A stretch of 62,169 nucleotides of DNA from Faecalimonas sp. (GCA_020024645.1 JAHHTN010000004.1:1-62169), one strand, 5' to 3'. Numbered from the stretch's first letter, positions 52,082-62,080 are shown. Program-made: numbers and translations. Notes: generated by a model not told the origin, from the letters alone.

Positions 52082-54514
52082 ATGAAAAATAAAGGAAGAA
52101 ACAGTAGGATAAAATTAGCAATAAATCATTTTGGATTGTATTTGCTCATGATTAGTACAATACTTTGGATTGCATATGAAATCATGCAGTATACATTAGA
52201 ACAGAATGTGAAAAACAGAGCATTTGATGAATTGAAAGCGAAGGTTAAAATGCAGGTGACCATGCTGGAAGAAATCATTAATCGGGAATATGTAAAGTTA
52301 CGTGTACTCAATAGTATATTAACGTTCAGCAATGAGAAAATAGAAACAGAGCAGTTTAATAATATATGGGAGTTGATACAAGAAGAGGAAAACATTACAA
52401 TGTTGGGAATTTCGGATGTATCTGGGAAAATAACAAATTGGAAAGGTGAGAAACTTGAAAATGCAAGACAAATAGAGCATCTTGAGGATATTTTATCTGC
52501 AGAAAGAGAAGATTCAGTGGGAAAATGTGTATTGCTTGAAAAATCAATGGGATTTGAGGAGTCAGAGTTGCTTTATACAGTTCCGTTATATATCAAGGAA
52601 AAATTTGAAGGGTTTCTCTTTAAAAGTAAGAAAATTTCAAATGTTGAGGACAATCTGATTGAAGATATACAGTTTGATGGAAATGCAAGTATGTTTTTAG
52701 TAGATACAGAGGGAAAAATTTTGTTAGTCGGTGAAGAAGAAGAACGTTTTTTGTTAGCACACAATTTGTTTACTGGATGTGATGATTTTAGCTTTGATGA
52801 CAGGCAAAAAGAAGAATTAAAGAAAAACTTAAGAGATGGAAAATCTGGAGAACTGATATTTAGACAGAATGATAAAATTCAATATGCAGTGTATATGCCA
52901 AGTGGTGTGGGAAATTGGATGATATTCAGTATGGTGGATAAAGATGCGGCAACTTTACAATATAAAAAAAATGATCAATTGATGGAAAGAAGTGTGATAA
53001 CAATATTGGTGTTGTTTGTTATTTCTCTAATCGTTTCAATCGTTTTAATTGTTTTATACATAAGGAAGAAAAAGCAGCTCCAAATAGAACATTTTTATCA
53101 GTATCATAGATATAAACAACTTATGAATGAATTAACATTTCCAGTATTCCGCTATAATATGCAAGACGATAGTATCACTGGAAATAGAAAGTTTCAAGAA
53201 ACATATGGACGAAGGAGAATTGAGAATTTTATGAAAAACGTTAATGAATGGAAAGTCCTTCATCCAGAATACAATTTTGACGGTCTCTTTATAGAAATGA
53301 AAAACGTTATCAAGTATAAAAAAATTATTACTTTTGAATCTATGTGGCAATCAACCTCAAAGAATTGTTGGATTAAAATCATTTTACTTCCTGTAAGGGA
53401 TGAGTGGGATGGAGAGTTTCTCGTTTTTGGGACAGTTATGGATACTACTCAAGAACATGAGGTATTTGATGAAGTAATAGAGGTTATGGTCAGTGCACAA
53501 ATAGGGTTATATCGTTTTTGTTTGAATGAATCATGTTGTGTTGAGTATATTAATGAGGGGCTTCAAAAGATACTTGGATATACTGCTGATGAGTTGAATG
53601 AAATTCTAGGGCATGAGAGGAGGTATACGAATCTTTTAGCAGAGCAGGATAGGGAAAAGTATGAAACATTTATAAGGAATATAAAAGACAACGGCAAAAC
53701 AGGAACTTGTGAATATAGTATGATTTGTAGAGATGGTTCAATGATGAAACTTTCGGATACATTGGAAGTAAAGAATGGATCTGATGGAAATAAATATGGA
53801 TATGGGGTTGTAATAGATATTAGTAAATATCGAGATGCGCAGAAAAATGTGGAAAAGAAGCTGGAAAAACTGAAAATTCAATTGAATGAATCCAGAATTA
53901 AAATATCAACAGGACAGATGCAACCACATTTTCTATATAATTCGCTAGCTTCTATTAGAGAAATTGTTTTGGAAAATCCGGAGTATGCCTCGGACTTGAT
54001 TTTTGATTTTACAACGCATCTGCGTGCGTGTATCAAATCGATGGCAAGTGAGGAGTTTACTTCATTTTCTCAAGAAATAGAGAATATAAAAGCATATGTC
54101 AATATAGAAAAAATGCGTTTTGGCGATAAACTGCAGGTTAAGTATGATATTCAAGAATCGGATTTCGCTATTGTTCCTCTCAGCATTCAGCCGTTGGTAG
54201 AAAATGCGATTCGACATGGAATTTATGAGAGAGGGAGCATCGGAGGAGTTGTCAAGATTAGTTCTTATCGAGATGGAGATGAGATTGTCATACGGGTAGA
54301 AGATACTGGAGTCGGCTTTGATGTGGATAAGATTAAATGGGAAGTGCAATCGAAAGAACGAGATTCTGCGGGACTTCAGAGTCTAATTTTCCGATTTGAA
54401 AAGCTAATGAATGCAAAGGTGAAGGTAGAAAGCATCGTAGGAGAAGGAACGGAAGTTACCGTTAAGATTCCGATGAAAGGAGAAAAAAACAGTGAAAGCA
54501 ATTATTGTAGATGA
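52082..54514 (+). CDS. LytS/YesM-type sensor histidine kinase with PAS domains
   Basis: 810 residues. Two membrane helices (about 15-36 and 304-328) bracket an extracellular sensor domain. Two PAS-like domains (about 345-455 and 460-585) follow, then the His_kinase domain with MQPHFLYNSLASI (His616) and HATPase_c with QPLVENAIRHGI and DTGVGFD. The last 23 nt overlap the response regulator gene. It lies just downstream of the pilus operon, so regulation of surface genes is plausible but unproven. Confidence 0.9.
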   Translation: MKNKGRNSRIKLAINHFGLYLLMISTILWIAYEIMQYTLEQNVKNRAFDELKAKVKMQVTMLEEIINREYVKLRVLNSILTFSNEKIETEQFNNIWELIQEEENITMLGISDVSGKITNWKGEKLENARQIEHLEDILSAEREDSVGKCVLLEKSMGFEESELLYTVPLYIKEKFEGFLFKSKKISNVEDNLIEDIQFDGNASMFLVDTEGKILLVGEEEERFLLAHNLFTGCDDFSFDDRQKEELKKNLRDGKSGELIFRQNDKIQYAVYMPSGVGNWMIFSMVDKDAATLQYKKNDQLMERSVITILVLFVISLIVSIVLIVLYIRKKKQLQIEHFYQYHRYKQLMNELTFPVFRYNMQDDSITGNRKFQETYGRRRIENFMKNVNEWKVLHPEYNFDGLFIEMKNVIKYKKIITFESMWQSTSKNCWIKIILLPVRDEWDGEFLVFGTVMDTTQEHEVFDEVIEVMVSAQIGLYRFCLNESCCVEYINEGLQKILGYTADELNEILGHERRYTNLLAEQDREKYETFIRNIKDNGKTGTCEYSMICRDGSMMKLSDTLEVKNGSDGNKYGYGVVIDISKYRDAQKNVEKKLEKLKIQLNESRIKISTGQMQPHFLYNSLASIREIVLENPEYASDLIFDFTTHLRACIKSMASEEFTSFSQEIENIKAYVNIEKMRFGDKLQVKYDIQESDFAIVPLSIQPLVENAIRHGIYERGSIGGVVKISSYRDGDEIVIRVEDTGVGFDVDKIKWEVQSKERDSAGLQSLIFRFEKLMNAKVKVESIVGEGTEVTVKIPMKGEKNSESNYCR

Positions 54515-55277
54515 TGAACAGATTATGTTGAGGAGTTTTATGCGTTTGAGCAAAGGAATTTCTAATCTTAATGTAATAGCTCAGTTTGAAAGTCCTGATG
54601 AAGCACTGCAATTTGCACAGGAAAATTTTGTAGAATTGGCATTTTTAGACATTAAAATGCCGAGTATGAATGGGATAGAGTTGGCAGTCAAACTTCGAGA
54701 AATTTGCCCGAGTATTTTAATTGTATTTATTTCTGCTTACGATGAGTATATTCGTGATTCAAATTTAATTGGTGGAGATTATTATATTGTAAAGCCATAT
54801 AAAAGAGAAACGATAGTTATGATGATGCAGAAGATGCAAATGCTTTCGAAAGGTTTGCATAAAGAAATATATGTACAGATGTTTGGAAGATTTAACGTTT
54901 TGAAAAATGGAGTACCAATCGCTTTGCGTGGAAAAGCAAAAGAAATACTCGCATTAATTGCTTCACGTTGTGGAAAAGAAATTAGTAATGAAGAAATTTA
55001 TAGTGTTATTTGGGAAGGAAGAGAGTATAGTAATGTAAAGATGAAAGTTTACTATAATGCGTTAAGAAGGTTAAAGGAAACATTAGAAGCAGAAGGAATT
55101 TCTGATTTACTATTATCAACACCAAGAGGACAGATGATGAATACAGAGATAGTAGAGTGTGATTATTATGCTTGGAAAAACAATAAAGTTCAAGAAAAAC
55201 ATAAATTTGAAGGAGAATTTCTTTCGGAGTACTCTTGGGGTGAATATATTCTTGCAAAACTTCTCGATGTGGAATAA
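54492..55277 (+). CDS. Response regulator with OmpR/SARP-like winged-helix output
   Basis: 261 residues, GTG start after AAAGGAG inside the kinase gene. The receiver domain is complete: VDDEQ, phospho-Asp53 in FLDIKMPSMNG, Lys101 in VKPYKRE. The output domain (about 128-225: VQMFGRFNVLKNGVPIALRGKAKEILALI) is an OmpR/SARP-like winged helix, not the AraC or LytTR domain that usually accompanies LytS/YesM kinases. A terminator follows. Confidence 0.88.
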   Translation: MKAIIVDDEQIMLRSFMRLSKGISNLNVIAQFESPDEALQFAQENFVELAFLDIKMPSMNGIELAVKLREICPSILIVFISAYDEYIRDSNLIGGDYYIVKPYKRETIVMMMQKMQMLSKGLHKEIYVQMFGRFNVLKNGVPIALRGKAKEILALIASRCGKEISNEEIYSVIWEGREYSNVKMKVYYNALRRLKETLEAEGISDLLLSTPRGQMMNTEIVECDYYAWKNNKVQEKHKFEGEFLSEYSWGEYILAKLLDVE

Positions 55278-55346
55278 CGGCAGGATGGTTCAGACTATAG
55301 ATAGATAAAATAATTTGCAAAATATATAAATCAGAGAAAGTGTGAT

Positions 55347-55384
55347 GATCCGTCAGATATGCAAATGTTTTGACGGATTTTTTA
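55347..55384 (+). terminator. Terminator of the two-component operon
   Basis: ATCCGTCA pairs with TGACGGAT around a 15-nt loop, followed by T. Confidence 0.8.
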
Positions 55385-55506
55385 TTGTGTTTATTAGTAT
55401 ATATACTTAACAAGGTATAATGAATGGAAAAGAAAAATGAAAGAAATATTAAACACAATATCAGTAAATTTCCAAAGAAACTACTTATAGAAAAGGAGGA
55501 GTTTTC

Positions 55507-56289
55507 ATGTATAGATTTGATTCTTTGATACTTGCTTTGGAATATATTGAGAAACACCTTTGTGACGAAATTGATATGCAAGAATTAGCAAAATATGCAT
55601 TTTCTTCTTTGAGTGGTTTGCAAAAGCAATTTCGTTGGGTATTTAATTATAGTATAAAGGAATATGTTTCAAAACGCCGATTGACAGTTGCTTCAAAAGA
55701 ATTAATTGAAACAGATTGTACGATTTTACAAATAGCATTTAAGTTCGGATATAAATCACCAGAAGTTTTTACACGAGCATTCAAAAAAATATATGGTATG
55801 CGCCCCTCTGAGTACCGAAGACAAAAACAATATATGGAACTGTTCCCAAGAATTCAAATTAGCAAAACAGGAAATAAAGGATATATTGTATACAAAGATG
55901 TTTCTTCACTGTATGATTGGTTAGCAAAATATAGTCATGTATACGTAATTTGTTTTGATGTAGTCGGATTAATTAGAATTAATGAAATATCTCGTGATGT
56001 AGGAGATAAAGTTTTACTGGAAGCAATATGTCGCATTGAGAATGCAAAAGAAAATAATATGCCTTTGTTCCGCCTAGGTGGTGATGAATTTGTCGTATTT
56101 GTTTCAAATTACGATAAAAAAAAGTGTTATGATTTGGAACGTAGAGTCATAGAACAAAATGGTACACCCATAGTATATGATGGAAAAGAATATCCAGTGA
56201 TACTCCGAAGGTGGCATGGAAAACTCCCAGAAGAGAAATCTCTTGTAGAACTATCGGCAACATTAATTCATAATGTAAAAAATGCATGA
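55507..56289 (+). CDS. AraC-type regulator fused to a GGDEF-like domain
   Basis: 260 residues. An AraC/XylS double helix-turn-helix fills the first 105 (LALEYIEKHLCDEIDMQELAKYA, then CTILQIAFKFGYKSPEVFTRAFKKIYGMRPSEYR). The remaining 150 carry diguanylate-cyclase features: FDVVGLIRINEISRDVGDKVLLEA and an intact RLGGDEFVVF. The domain is shorter than a usual GGDEF. It may bind GTP or make c-di-GMP; which one cannot be read. FCT pilus islands also end with an AraC regulator (MsmR). AAAGGAGG precedes the ATG. Confidence 0.86.
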   Translation: MYRFDSLILALEYIEKHLCDEIDMQELAKYAFSSLSGLQKQFRWVFNYSIKEYVSKRRLTVASKELIETDCTILQIAFKFGYKSPEVFTRAFKKIYGMRPSEYRRQKQYMELFPRIQISKTGNKGYIVYKDVSSLYDWLAKYSHVYVICFDVVGLIRINEISRDVGDKVLLEAICRIENAKENNMPLFRLGGDEFVVFVSNYDKKKCYDLERRVIEQNGTPIVYDGKEYPVILRRWHGKLPEEKSLVELSATLIHNVKNA

Positions 56290-56371
56290 TTGAAATGCTC
56301 AAAACATCAAGAAAAGCTTCGTTCTTTCTGTTAAAATGGAAACAAAAGAAGAGAAAGAAGGGAGAGGTTTT

Positions 56372-57541
56372 ATGCGCAATATCTTATTTCTAGGGCTCAT
56401 TAGTTTCTTTATGGATATTAGTTCAGAAATGGTGTATCCTATCATTCCACTATACCTAACAGCCGCCTTTGGAGCAACTCCTGTATTGGTAGGTGTTATT
56501 GAGGGAATTGCAGAAAGTACTGCAAGTTTACTAAAGGTATTTAGTGGATATATAACAGATAAATATAATAAAAAGAAACCAGTTTCTTTTGTGGGGTATG
56601 CAACTGGTTTTTTCTACAAACTGGCACTTCTTTTTGCGTCTGGTTGGACAGGAATTTTGATAGCAAGAGTTATTGATCGTTTGGGAAAAGGCATTCGTAC
56701 CGCTCCAAGAGATGTTATGGTTAGTGAAAGTGCAGATAAGAATGCCTTAGGAAAATCTTTTGGTATACACAAAGCACTAGATATGGCTGGTTCTGCTATT
56801 GGCATCCTACTGTCATATTTTCTTTTGAAACATTTAGCAAAGGGGAACCTAAATTATAAATATATTTTTGCTATTTCAATTATTCCAACAGTTCTTGCAT
56901 TGATTATGTTTGTTTTCGTAAAAGAGAAAAAAGAATCACGTTCAATCAAATGCAGAGAGCGTTTCTGGAGAAAATTGTCAAAATTGGACAGTAGGCTGAA
57001 ACTGTATCTGCTAATTATTTTTCTATTTACTTTAGGAAATTCTTCGAATACATTCCTTTTATTACGAGCAAAAAGTGCGGGTTTTGATGATAGTAATGTA
57101 ATATTGCTTTATTTTCTGTATAATATAACAGTATCGATATTATCTGTCCCTATAGGAAAACTATCTGATAAGATTGGAAGAAAACAGGTGCTTGCAACGG
57201 GATATGTGTTATTTACTTTTGTGTATATGGGATTTGGATTTGCCACTCAAGCTGGTACATTTGTGATATTATTTGTTATTTATGGTATTTTTACAGCTAT
57301 GACAGCCGGCGTGGAACGTGCTTTGATTACAGAGGTTTCGCCAAAAAATCTAAAAGGCACCATGCTTGGTTTGCATTCTACGATTGCGGGTATTGCTTTA
57401 CTTCCGGCAAGTGTAATCAGCGGTGTTTTATGGAATCTTTTTGGAAGTGCTATACCTTTTGTGTTTGGCGCGCTGATGTCTGCCATTGCAGCTGTGTTAC
57501 TAATCTTATTTTTTAAAACTCCTCGCACTGAAAAAGTATAA
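56372..57541 (+). CDS. MFS transporter
   Basis: 389 residues, about 12 membrane helices. The loop 2-3 signature appears as GYITDKYNKKKP and its repeat as GKLSDKIGRKQVLATG. The ATG at 56372 follows GGGAGAGG; an in-frame ATG at 56336 has no ribosome site. The pattern resembles drug or metabolite efflux families of Firmicutes; substrate unknown. It follows the AraC-GGDEF gene by 82 bp and may be its target. Confidence 0.85.
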   Translation: MRNILFLGLISFFMDISSEMVYPIIPLYLTAAFGATPVLVGVIEGIAESTASLLKVFSGYITDKYNKKKPVSFVGYATGFFYKLALLFASGWTGILIARVIDRLGKGIRTAPRDVMVSESADKNALGKSFGIHKALDMAGSAIGILLSYFLLKHLAKGNLNYKYIFAISIIPTVLALIMFVFVKEKKESRSIKCRERFWRKLSKLDSRLKLYLLIIFLFTLGNSSNTFLLLRAKSAGFDDSNVILLYFLYNITVSILSVPIGKLSDKIGRKQVLATGYVLFTFVYMGFGFATQAGTFVILFVIYGIFTAMTAGVERALITEVSPKNLKGTMLGLHSTIAGIALLPASVISGVLWNLFGSAIPFVFGALMSAIAAVLLILFFKTPRTEKV

Positions 57542-57632
57542 AAATTTTATAAAAAAGATGGAACAGCAGTAAACAGTAATATTATAAATTTATTTATTTT
57601 ATAGTATTTGCAGTAGTGCTATTTGACATTCA

Positions 57633-57673
57633 CCCCACTTGGTCAAGAAAAAATCTTGAAAAAGTGGGGATTT
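57633..57673 (+). terminator. Long hairpin after the MFS gene
   Basis: CCCCACTT and TCAAGA pair with TCTTGA and AAGTGGGG; T run is short (ATTTT). It may be a terminator or a leader structure of the next gene. A TGTATG/CATACA inverted repeat follows at 57678-57697 and could be an operator. Confidence 0.55.
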
Positions 57674-57729
57674 TAGTGTATGTTTTATTGCATACAAAAG
57701 ATAAAACATCATAAAGAGAGGAGACATAC

Positions 57730-60700
57730 ATGAAAAATCATAAATTTACAAAATTTGCTATAGGCGTGATTTGTGCGTCTATATTATTTACGGGTTTTCA
57801 TAAAGAAAATGTGGCACAGGCACAGGAAGCAGTCAATCAGGTCACAGATGCACAACAGGAGCAGTCATATCAATATTTATCTGAATTAGATGATGTGAAG
57901 AATAAGACTCATATAGGTTATGGAAATTTAATCATAAACGGAAGCACAAGTGGCGAAAAGATTCATCTTAGGGTAGATGGGGAAAAGATAGTTTTAAATA
58001 AAGGAATTGGTGCACATGCAACATCAACAGTTGTGTATGATATTAGTAAATATTCCAACAAATTGACAAGATTTATTACATATTTAGGAGTAGATGCCAG
58101 AAGAGGAGATGGAGGGAATGGAGTTAAATTTACCATTTCTGTTTCTGATGATGGAGAAACATGGCAAGAATTATACCAGTCTAAAGTATTAAAAGGAAAT
58201 CAGAATGCAGAATTTGTCGATTTAGACGTAAAAGGGAAAAAATATTTAAAACTTTATGCACATGATAATGGAAATCAAGCACAAGATCATGCTGTATATG
58301 GCGATGCAAGACTAAAAACAGAAGATTATAATGTAGGTGTTGAAAATAATACCCCATTTAAGACGCTAAGAGAATATGACAATATCATAAGTCAAGCAAA
58401 ACCAGAAGAGAATCTCTCTAATAATCTTCCTATGGTTTATGAAAGAGAATTTGTAAATAGAATTGGATACTATGCGTTGCAAACTCTGTACGAAAATAAA
58501 GAGCAGAAAGAAGCAATTGAATTTTTGAGAACAAATCGGATAGCGATGTCTTATTTTATAAATGGAGGTCCACTTGTACAAGGAAATGGGGCTAGTGCAG
58601 ATAAAAGCATGATTGCATTTTCTAAGATTTATCAAAAACACAAAGACAAGTTAAAAGATGGGAGAGAAGATAATTTTTATTTAAGACTAGCCATCAGTGT
58701 TGCAAGTGCGTATAGTTATCCAGAAAACGTTCGATTTTGGATGACACCAAATAAAGAAGAAGATCCTGTAAAGAGATTTGAAACATATTTGGAATTATCT
58801 AAAGAAAATGGGGTAATGGATGATGCGGGAAGCAGTGGAAAAAACAGTACATGGTCTTCTAAACAGTTCCGAGAATTACCAATTCCACTTATGCGATGGG
58901 TTGTAGATACAAGAATGAATGAAGATGAACTAAAATGGCTTGCTGATTATGCATTGGAAACTAGAAAGCTAGGGGACCCAAAGAAACATTTTTTAGATGC
59001 GTATACATATATTGAATACAAAAATTCTTTTGGATATGCTGATCAGAAATATTATGCACCAGAAAATCATGATAAATGGAATAATAAGTATAAATTCGAT
59101 TCGTATTTTCAAGATTATGGGAAAGATATACGGCGCATGTGGATTGTTTTTGAAGAAGGAGCCGTGTGTGGAGGGTTAGCAAAGACATATGCAAACCTTG
59201 CTGAAGTTTTTGGTCGTCCATCTGTTGTAGTGGGACAACCAGGACATGCGGCTACTGTGACATGGGAATATTCTGAAAAGAACAAAAAGTATATGTGGAA
59301 TATCCAAAACGATATTTCAGGATGGGCATTGTCACATAGTGAATATAACAATTACTTATTAGGCTGGGGAGCATCTAAATATTCGAAAGATGAACCAGCC
59401 AGTTATACAGTAATGGCATCTGATGCTATTGCAGAATATGACAAATATATTCAAGCAAATCAGTATGTTTTACTTGCAAACAGTTATAAAGAAAATAAGC
59501 AAAAAGAATCAATATATGAAAAAGCAATTAAAATACAGAAAATCAATGTGGATGCATGGGAAGGACTGGTTAGTACAAAATTAGATAATGAATCTTTGAA
59601 AAGTACAGATTATTTGGAAGTTGCAAAGAGAATTATGAAGGAATTAAAGTATTATCCTAGAGCAATGGAAGATTTACTCCGTGTGATTCAGCCGAAAATT
59701 ACAGATCCGCAGGAAGTTGCACAATTTGATATGATCCGTTTTAATTCTCTTAGTGATGCGGAAAAAGCAACGGAAAAAGAAAGTACCCAACCAAATATAT
59801 GTGTTGCAGTTGCTCAGAATCTGTTAAAAAAAGATACAACACGTTTGGCAAGTTTTTCGTTTGATGGAAAGAACGCAGGGAAAATTATGTTAGATAAAAA
59901 ATATGATGAATCTAGCATTCAAGTTCGATACAGTATTGATGGAGGAAAACACTGGACAGAAACAAAAGAACATCAAATTCAACTGACGGAAGATGAAATA
60001 AATCAGTTAACAGACAAAAATGATATCAAAGTTGGTCTTGTAGGACTGGAAGCAAATTATACTATTGATCTTGTAAAAGGAAAAAGTCCAAAAGCAAATA
60101 ATATTTATCGCAATGATTGGGAAAATTTATTTGTAGGTTCCACAGATTATTTGGAATATAGCACAGATGCAGGAAAAACATGGAAAGATTATCAGTTAAA
60201 AGTAAAAAACGAGGAGCGTTTTGCGGGGAACGTAACAGTACAATTACGTTATAAAAATCACGCAACTTCCATTAAGAGTGAAGCAGATACCTATACATTT
60301 ATAGAAAATGACGATACTCCAACAAGAACATATTTACCACTAAATCAAGTTTCTCTTGTTTCATTTTCGTCTGAGCAAAACAATACAGATCAAGCGGCAA
60401 AGAACTTGATTGATGGAAATGCAAATACAGTATGGCATTCAAAATATAACATTAAGGATAACAAAGAATATGTTGTAGAATTTAAAGAACCAAGTTATAT
60501 TTCAGAGTTGGAATATCTACCACATTCTGCCAATGGACGTTGGAAAACCGTAGAAGTGTATACAAGTATAGATAAAGATAATTGGGAAAAGGTTGCTGAA
60601 GTTTCATTAAAAAATTCTGATGAATTAAAATCTATTCCATTGACTTGTGAGAAACCTGCGAAATATTTAAAAATAAAAGGGCTAGATTCTTGGGGAAATA

Positions 60701-61941
60701 CTTCAGGAGAAGAGGACAAATATTTTAGCGGAAGAATGTTGAATTTCTATTGTGACATAACAAAAGAAACTCTACCTCTTGCAACAGTATCTTACTCTAC
60801 AACAGATAAAACAAATCAAAATGTAGTAGCAACAATTCAGTTGCCAGAAGGGTGTCAAATGGTTGAAGGAGAAGCAAGTTTCCTTTTTGAAAAAAACGGA
60901 ATGCATACCTTTAAATACCAAGATAAAAATCATCATTTATATGAAGTAGTTGCAAAGGTAGATTGGATTCGTAAAGCACAGTTACAAGGTAGCGTTACAT
61001 ATTCAACGACAGATCCGACATATGACAATGTAGTAGCAACGATTGGAAACTTTGAATTTGATGATGTATATGTGGTGAACAATAATCATTCATTAACTTA
61101 TACATTTACAGAAAATGGAGAATTTGAATTTGAACTTGCCGATTCCTATGGAAATACAGGGATAGTGAAAGCAGTCGTAACGAATATAGATACAATAGCA
61201 CCAAAAGCGCATATTGAATATTCAATAACAGAGTGGACAAATGAAGATGTGATAGCTACCTTGAAAGCTGATGAAGGAGAAACTTACACCATTTTAAACA
61301 ATGGGGGAAAGGATACTTATACATTTACGCAAAATGGAACATTTACATTTGAAATACAGGATGCAGCGAAAAATAAAGCTAAAATTATCGCAACTGTGGA
61401 TTGGATAGATAAGGCAAAGGACGAAATCAAAGCACAATATTCTGTGCAAGATAAACCATCGGATCCAATTACTGTTACATTACAGGTTCATCCAAAGAAG
61501 CATGAGATTGTAAATAATGATGGACTTAACACTTATACATTTACAGAAAATGGAACATTTATTTTTCAGATTCGATTGCTTGATAGTGGAAAGATTGTAG
61601 AATATGAAGTGAAGGTTGACAGTATTCTTGTACCAGAGCCAAGTCCAGATCTGGAACCAGAGGTAAAACCAGATCCAGATGAAAGTCCAAATCTGGAACC
61701 GGAAGTAAAACCGGATTCAGAGCAAAATCACATTCCAGAGGTGAAGCCAACACCACAGACACCTTCTGCATCAGATCAGGAGCAAGATAAGTTACAAGGA
61801 CAAGTTCAGCCATCAAAAGAACAAGAAATATCCATCAAATCTCCAAAGACAGGAGATGAGATAAAATTATTGATCCCACTTATGGGGCTTTCAATTTCTT
61901 TAGTGGCAATTTTTGTTACTATGAAACGGAAAAAGATATGA
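57730..61941 (+). CDS. Wall-anchored NPCBM/transglutaminase-like/discoidin surface protein
   Basis: 1403 residues. Signal peptide (about 1-34). NPCBM carbohydrate-binding domain (about 50-195; GIGAHATSTVVYD and the YGDARL end). A large helical region follows and contains a transglutaminase-like core, with Cys480 in EEGAVCGGLAKTYANLAEV and His506 in GQPGHAATVTW. Next are a beta domain, a discoidin F5/8C domain (about 875-1010) and four Ig-like repeats of about 75 residues (1020-1300) sharing TYTFTENGTF-type strands. A Pro/Glu-rich wall spacer ends in sorting signal SPKTG with helix and KRKK. Probably binds and perhaps modifies host glycoprotein; catalysis is inference. AGAGAGGAG precedes the ATG. 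Confidence 0.85.
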   Translation: MKNHKFTKFAIGVICASILFTGFHKENVAQAQEAVNQVTDAQQEQSYQYLSELDDVKNKTHIGYGNLIINGSTSGEKIHLRVDGEKIVLNKGIGAHATSTVVYDISKYSNKLTRFITYLGVDARRGDGGNGVKFTISVSDDGETWQELYQSKVLKGNQNAEFVDLDVKGKKYLKLYAHDNGNQAQDHAVYGDARLKTEDYNVGVENNTPFKTLREYDNIISQAKPEENLSNNLPMVYEREFVNRIGYYALQTLYENKEQKEAIEFLRTNRIAMSYFINGGPLVQGNGASADKSMIAFSKIYQKHKDKLKDGREDNFYLRLAISVASAYSYPENVRFWMTPNKEEDPVKRFETYLELSKENGVMDDAGSSGKNSTWSSKQFRELPIPLMRWVVDTRMNEDELKWLADYALETRKLGDPKKHFLDAYTYIEYKNSFGYADQKYYAPENHDKWNNKYKFDSYFQDYGKDIRRMWIVFEEGAVCGGLAKTYANLAEVFGRPSVVVGQPGHAATVTWEYSEKNKKYMWNIQNDISGWALSHSEYNNYLLGWGASKYSKDEPASYTVMASDAIAEYDKYIQANQYVLLANSYKENKQKESIYEKAIKIQKINVDAWEGLVSTKLDNESLKSTDYLEVAKRIMKELKYYPRAMEDLLRVIQPKITDPQEVAQFDMIRFNSLSDAEKATEKESTQPNICVAVAQNLLKKDTTRLASFSFDGKNAGKIMLDKKYDESSIQVRYSIDGGKHWTETKEHQIQLTEDEINQLTDKNDIKVGLVGLEANYTIDLVKGKSPKANNIYRNDWENLFVGSTDYLEYSTDAGKTWKDYQLKVKNEERFAGNVTVQLRYKNHATSIKSEADTYTFIENDDTPTRTYLPLNQVSLVSFSSEQNNTDQAAKNLIDGNANTVWHSKYNIKDNKEYVVEFKEPSYISELEYLPHSANGRWKTVEVYTSIDKDNWEKVAEVSLKNSDELKSIPLTCEKPAKYLKIKGLDSWGNTSGEEDKYFSGRMLNFYCDITKETLPLATVSYSTTDKTNQNVVATIQLPEGCQMVEGEASFLFEKNGMHTFKYQDKNHHLYEVVAKVDWIRKAQLQGSVTYSTTDPTYDNVVATIGNFEFDDVYVVNNNHSLTYTFTENGEFEFELADSYGNTGIVKAVVTNIDTIAPKAHIEYSITEWTNEDVIATLKADEGETYTILNNGGKDTYTFTQNGTFTFEIQDAAKNKAKIIATVDWIDKAKDEIKAQYSVQDKPSDPITVTLQVHPKKHEIVNNDGLNTYTFTENGTFIFQIRLLDSGKIVEYEVKVDSILVPEPSPDLEPEVKPDPDESPNLEPEVKPDSEQNHIPEVKPTPQTPSASDQEQDKLQGQVQPSKEQEISIKSPKTGDEIKLLIPLMGLSISLVAIFVTMKRKKI

Positions 61942-61979
61942 TATAGTATAAAAAAGTAAATAAACAAAATATTGCAAAA

Positions 61980-62005
61980 AGGGACAAATATCATAACTTG
62001 TCCCT
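61980..62005. terminator. Hairpin after the surface protein gene
   Basis: AGGGACAA pairs with TTGTCCCT around a 10-nt loop; only a short A/T tail follows. Confidence 0.55.
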
Positions 62006-62017
62006 AAAACAATACAC

Positions 62018-62080
62018 AATAAGAATCTCCTACAGAATATCAGATATGAAATGCTGATTTCTATGAGAGATTCTTATTTT
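62018..62080. terminator. Bidirectional terminator before the minus-strand gene
   Basis: AATAAGAATCTC pairs perfectly with GAGATTCTTATT, with further partial pairing inside, T-rich on the plus strand end. It lies between two convergent genes. Confidence 0.7.
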
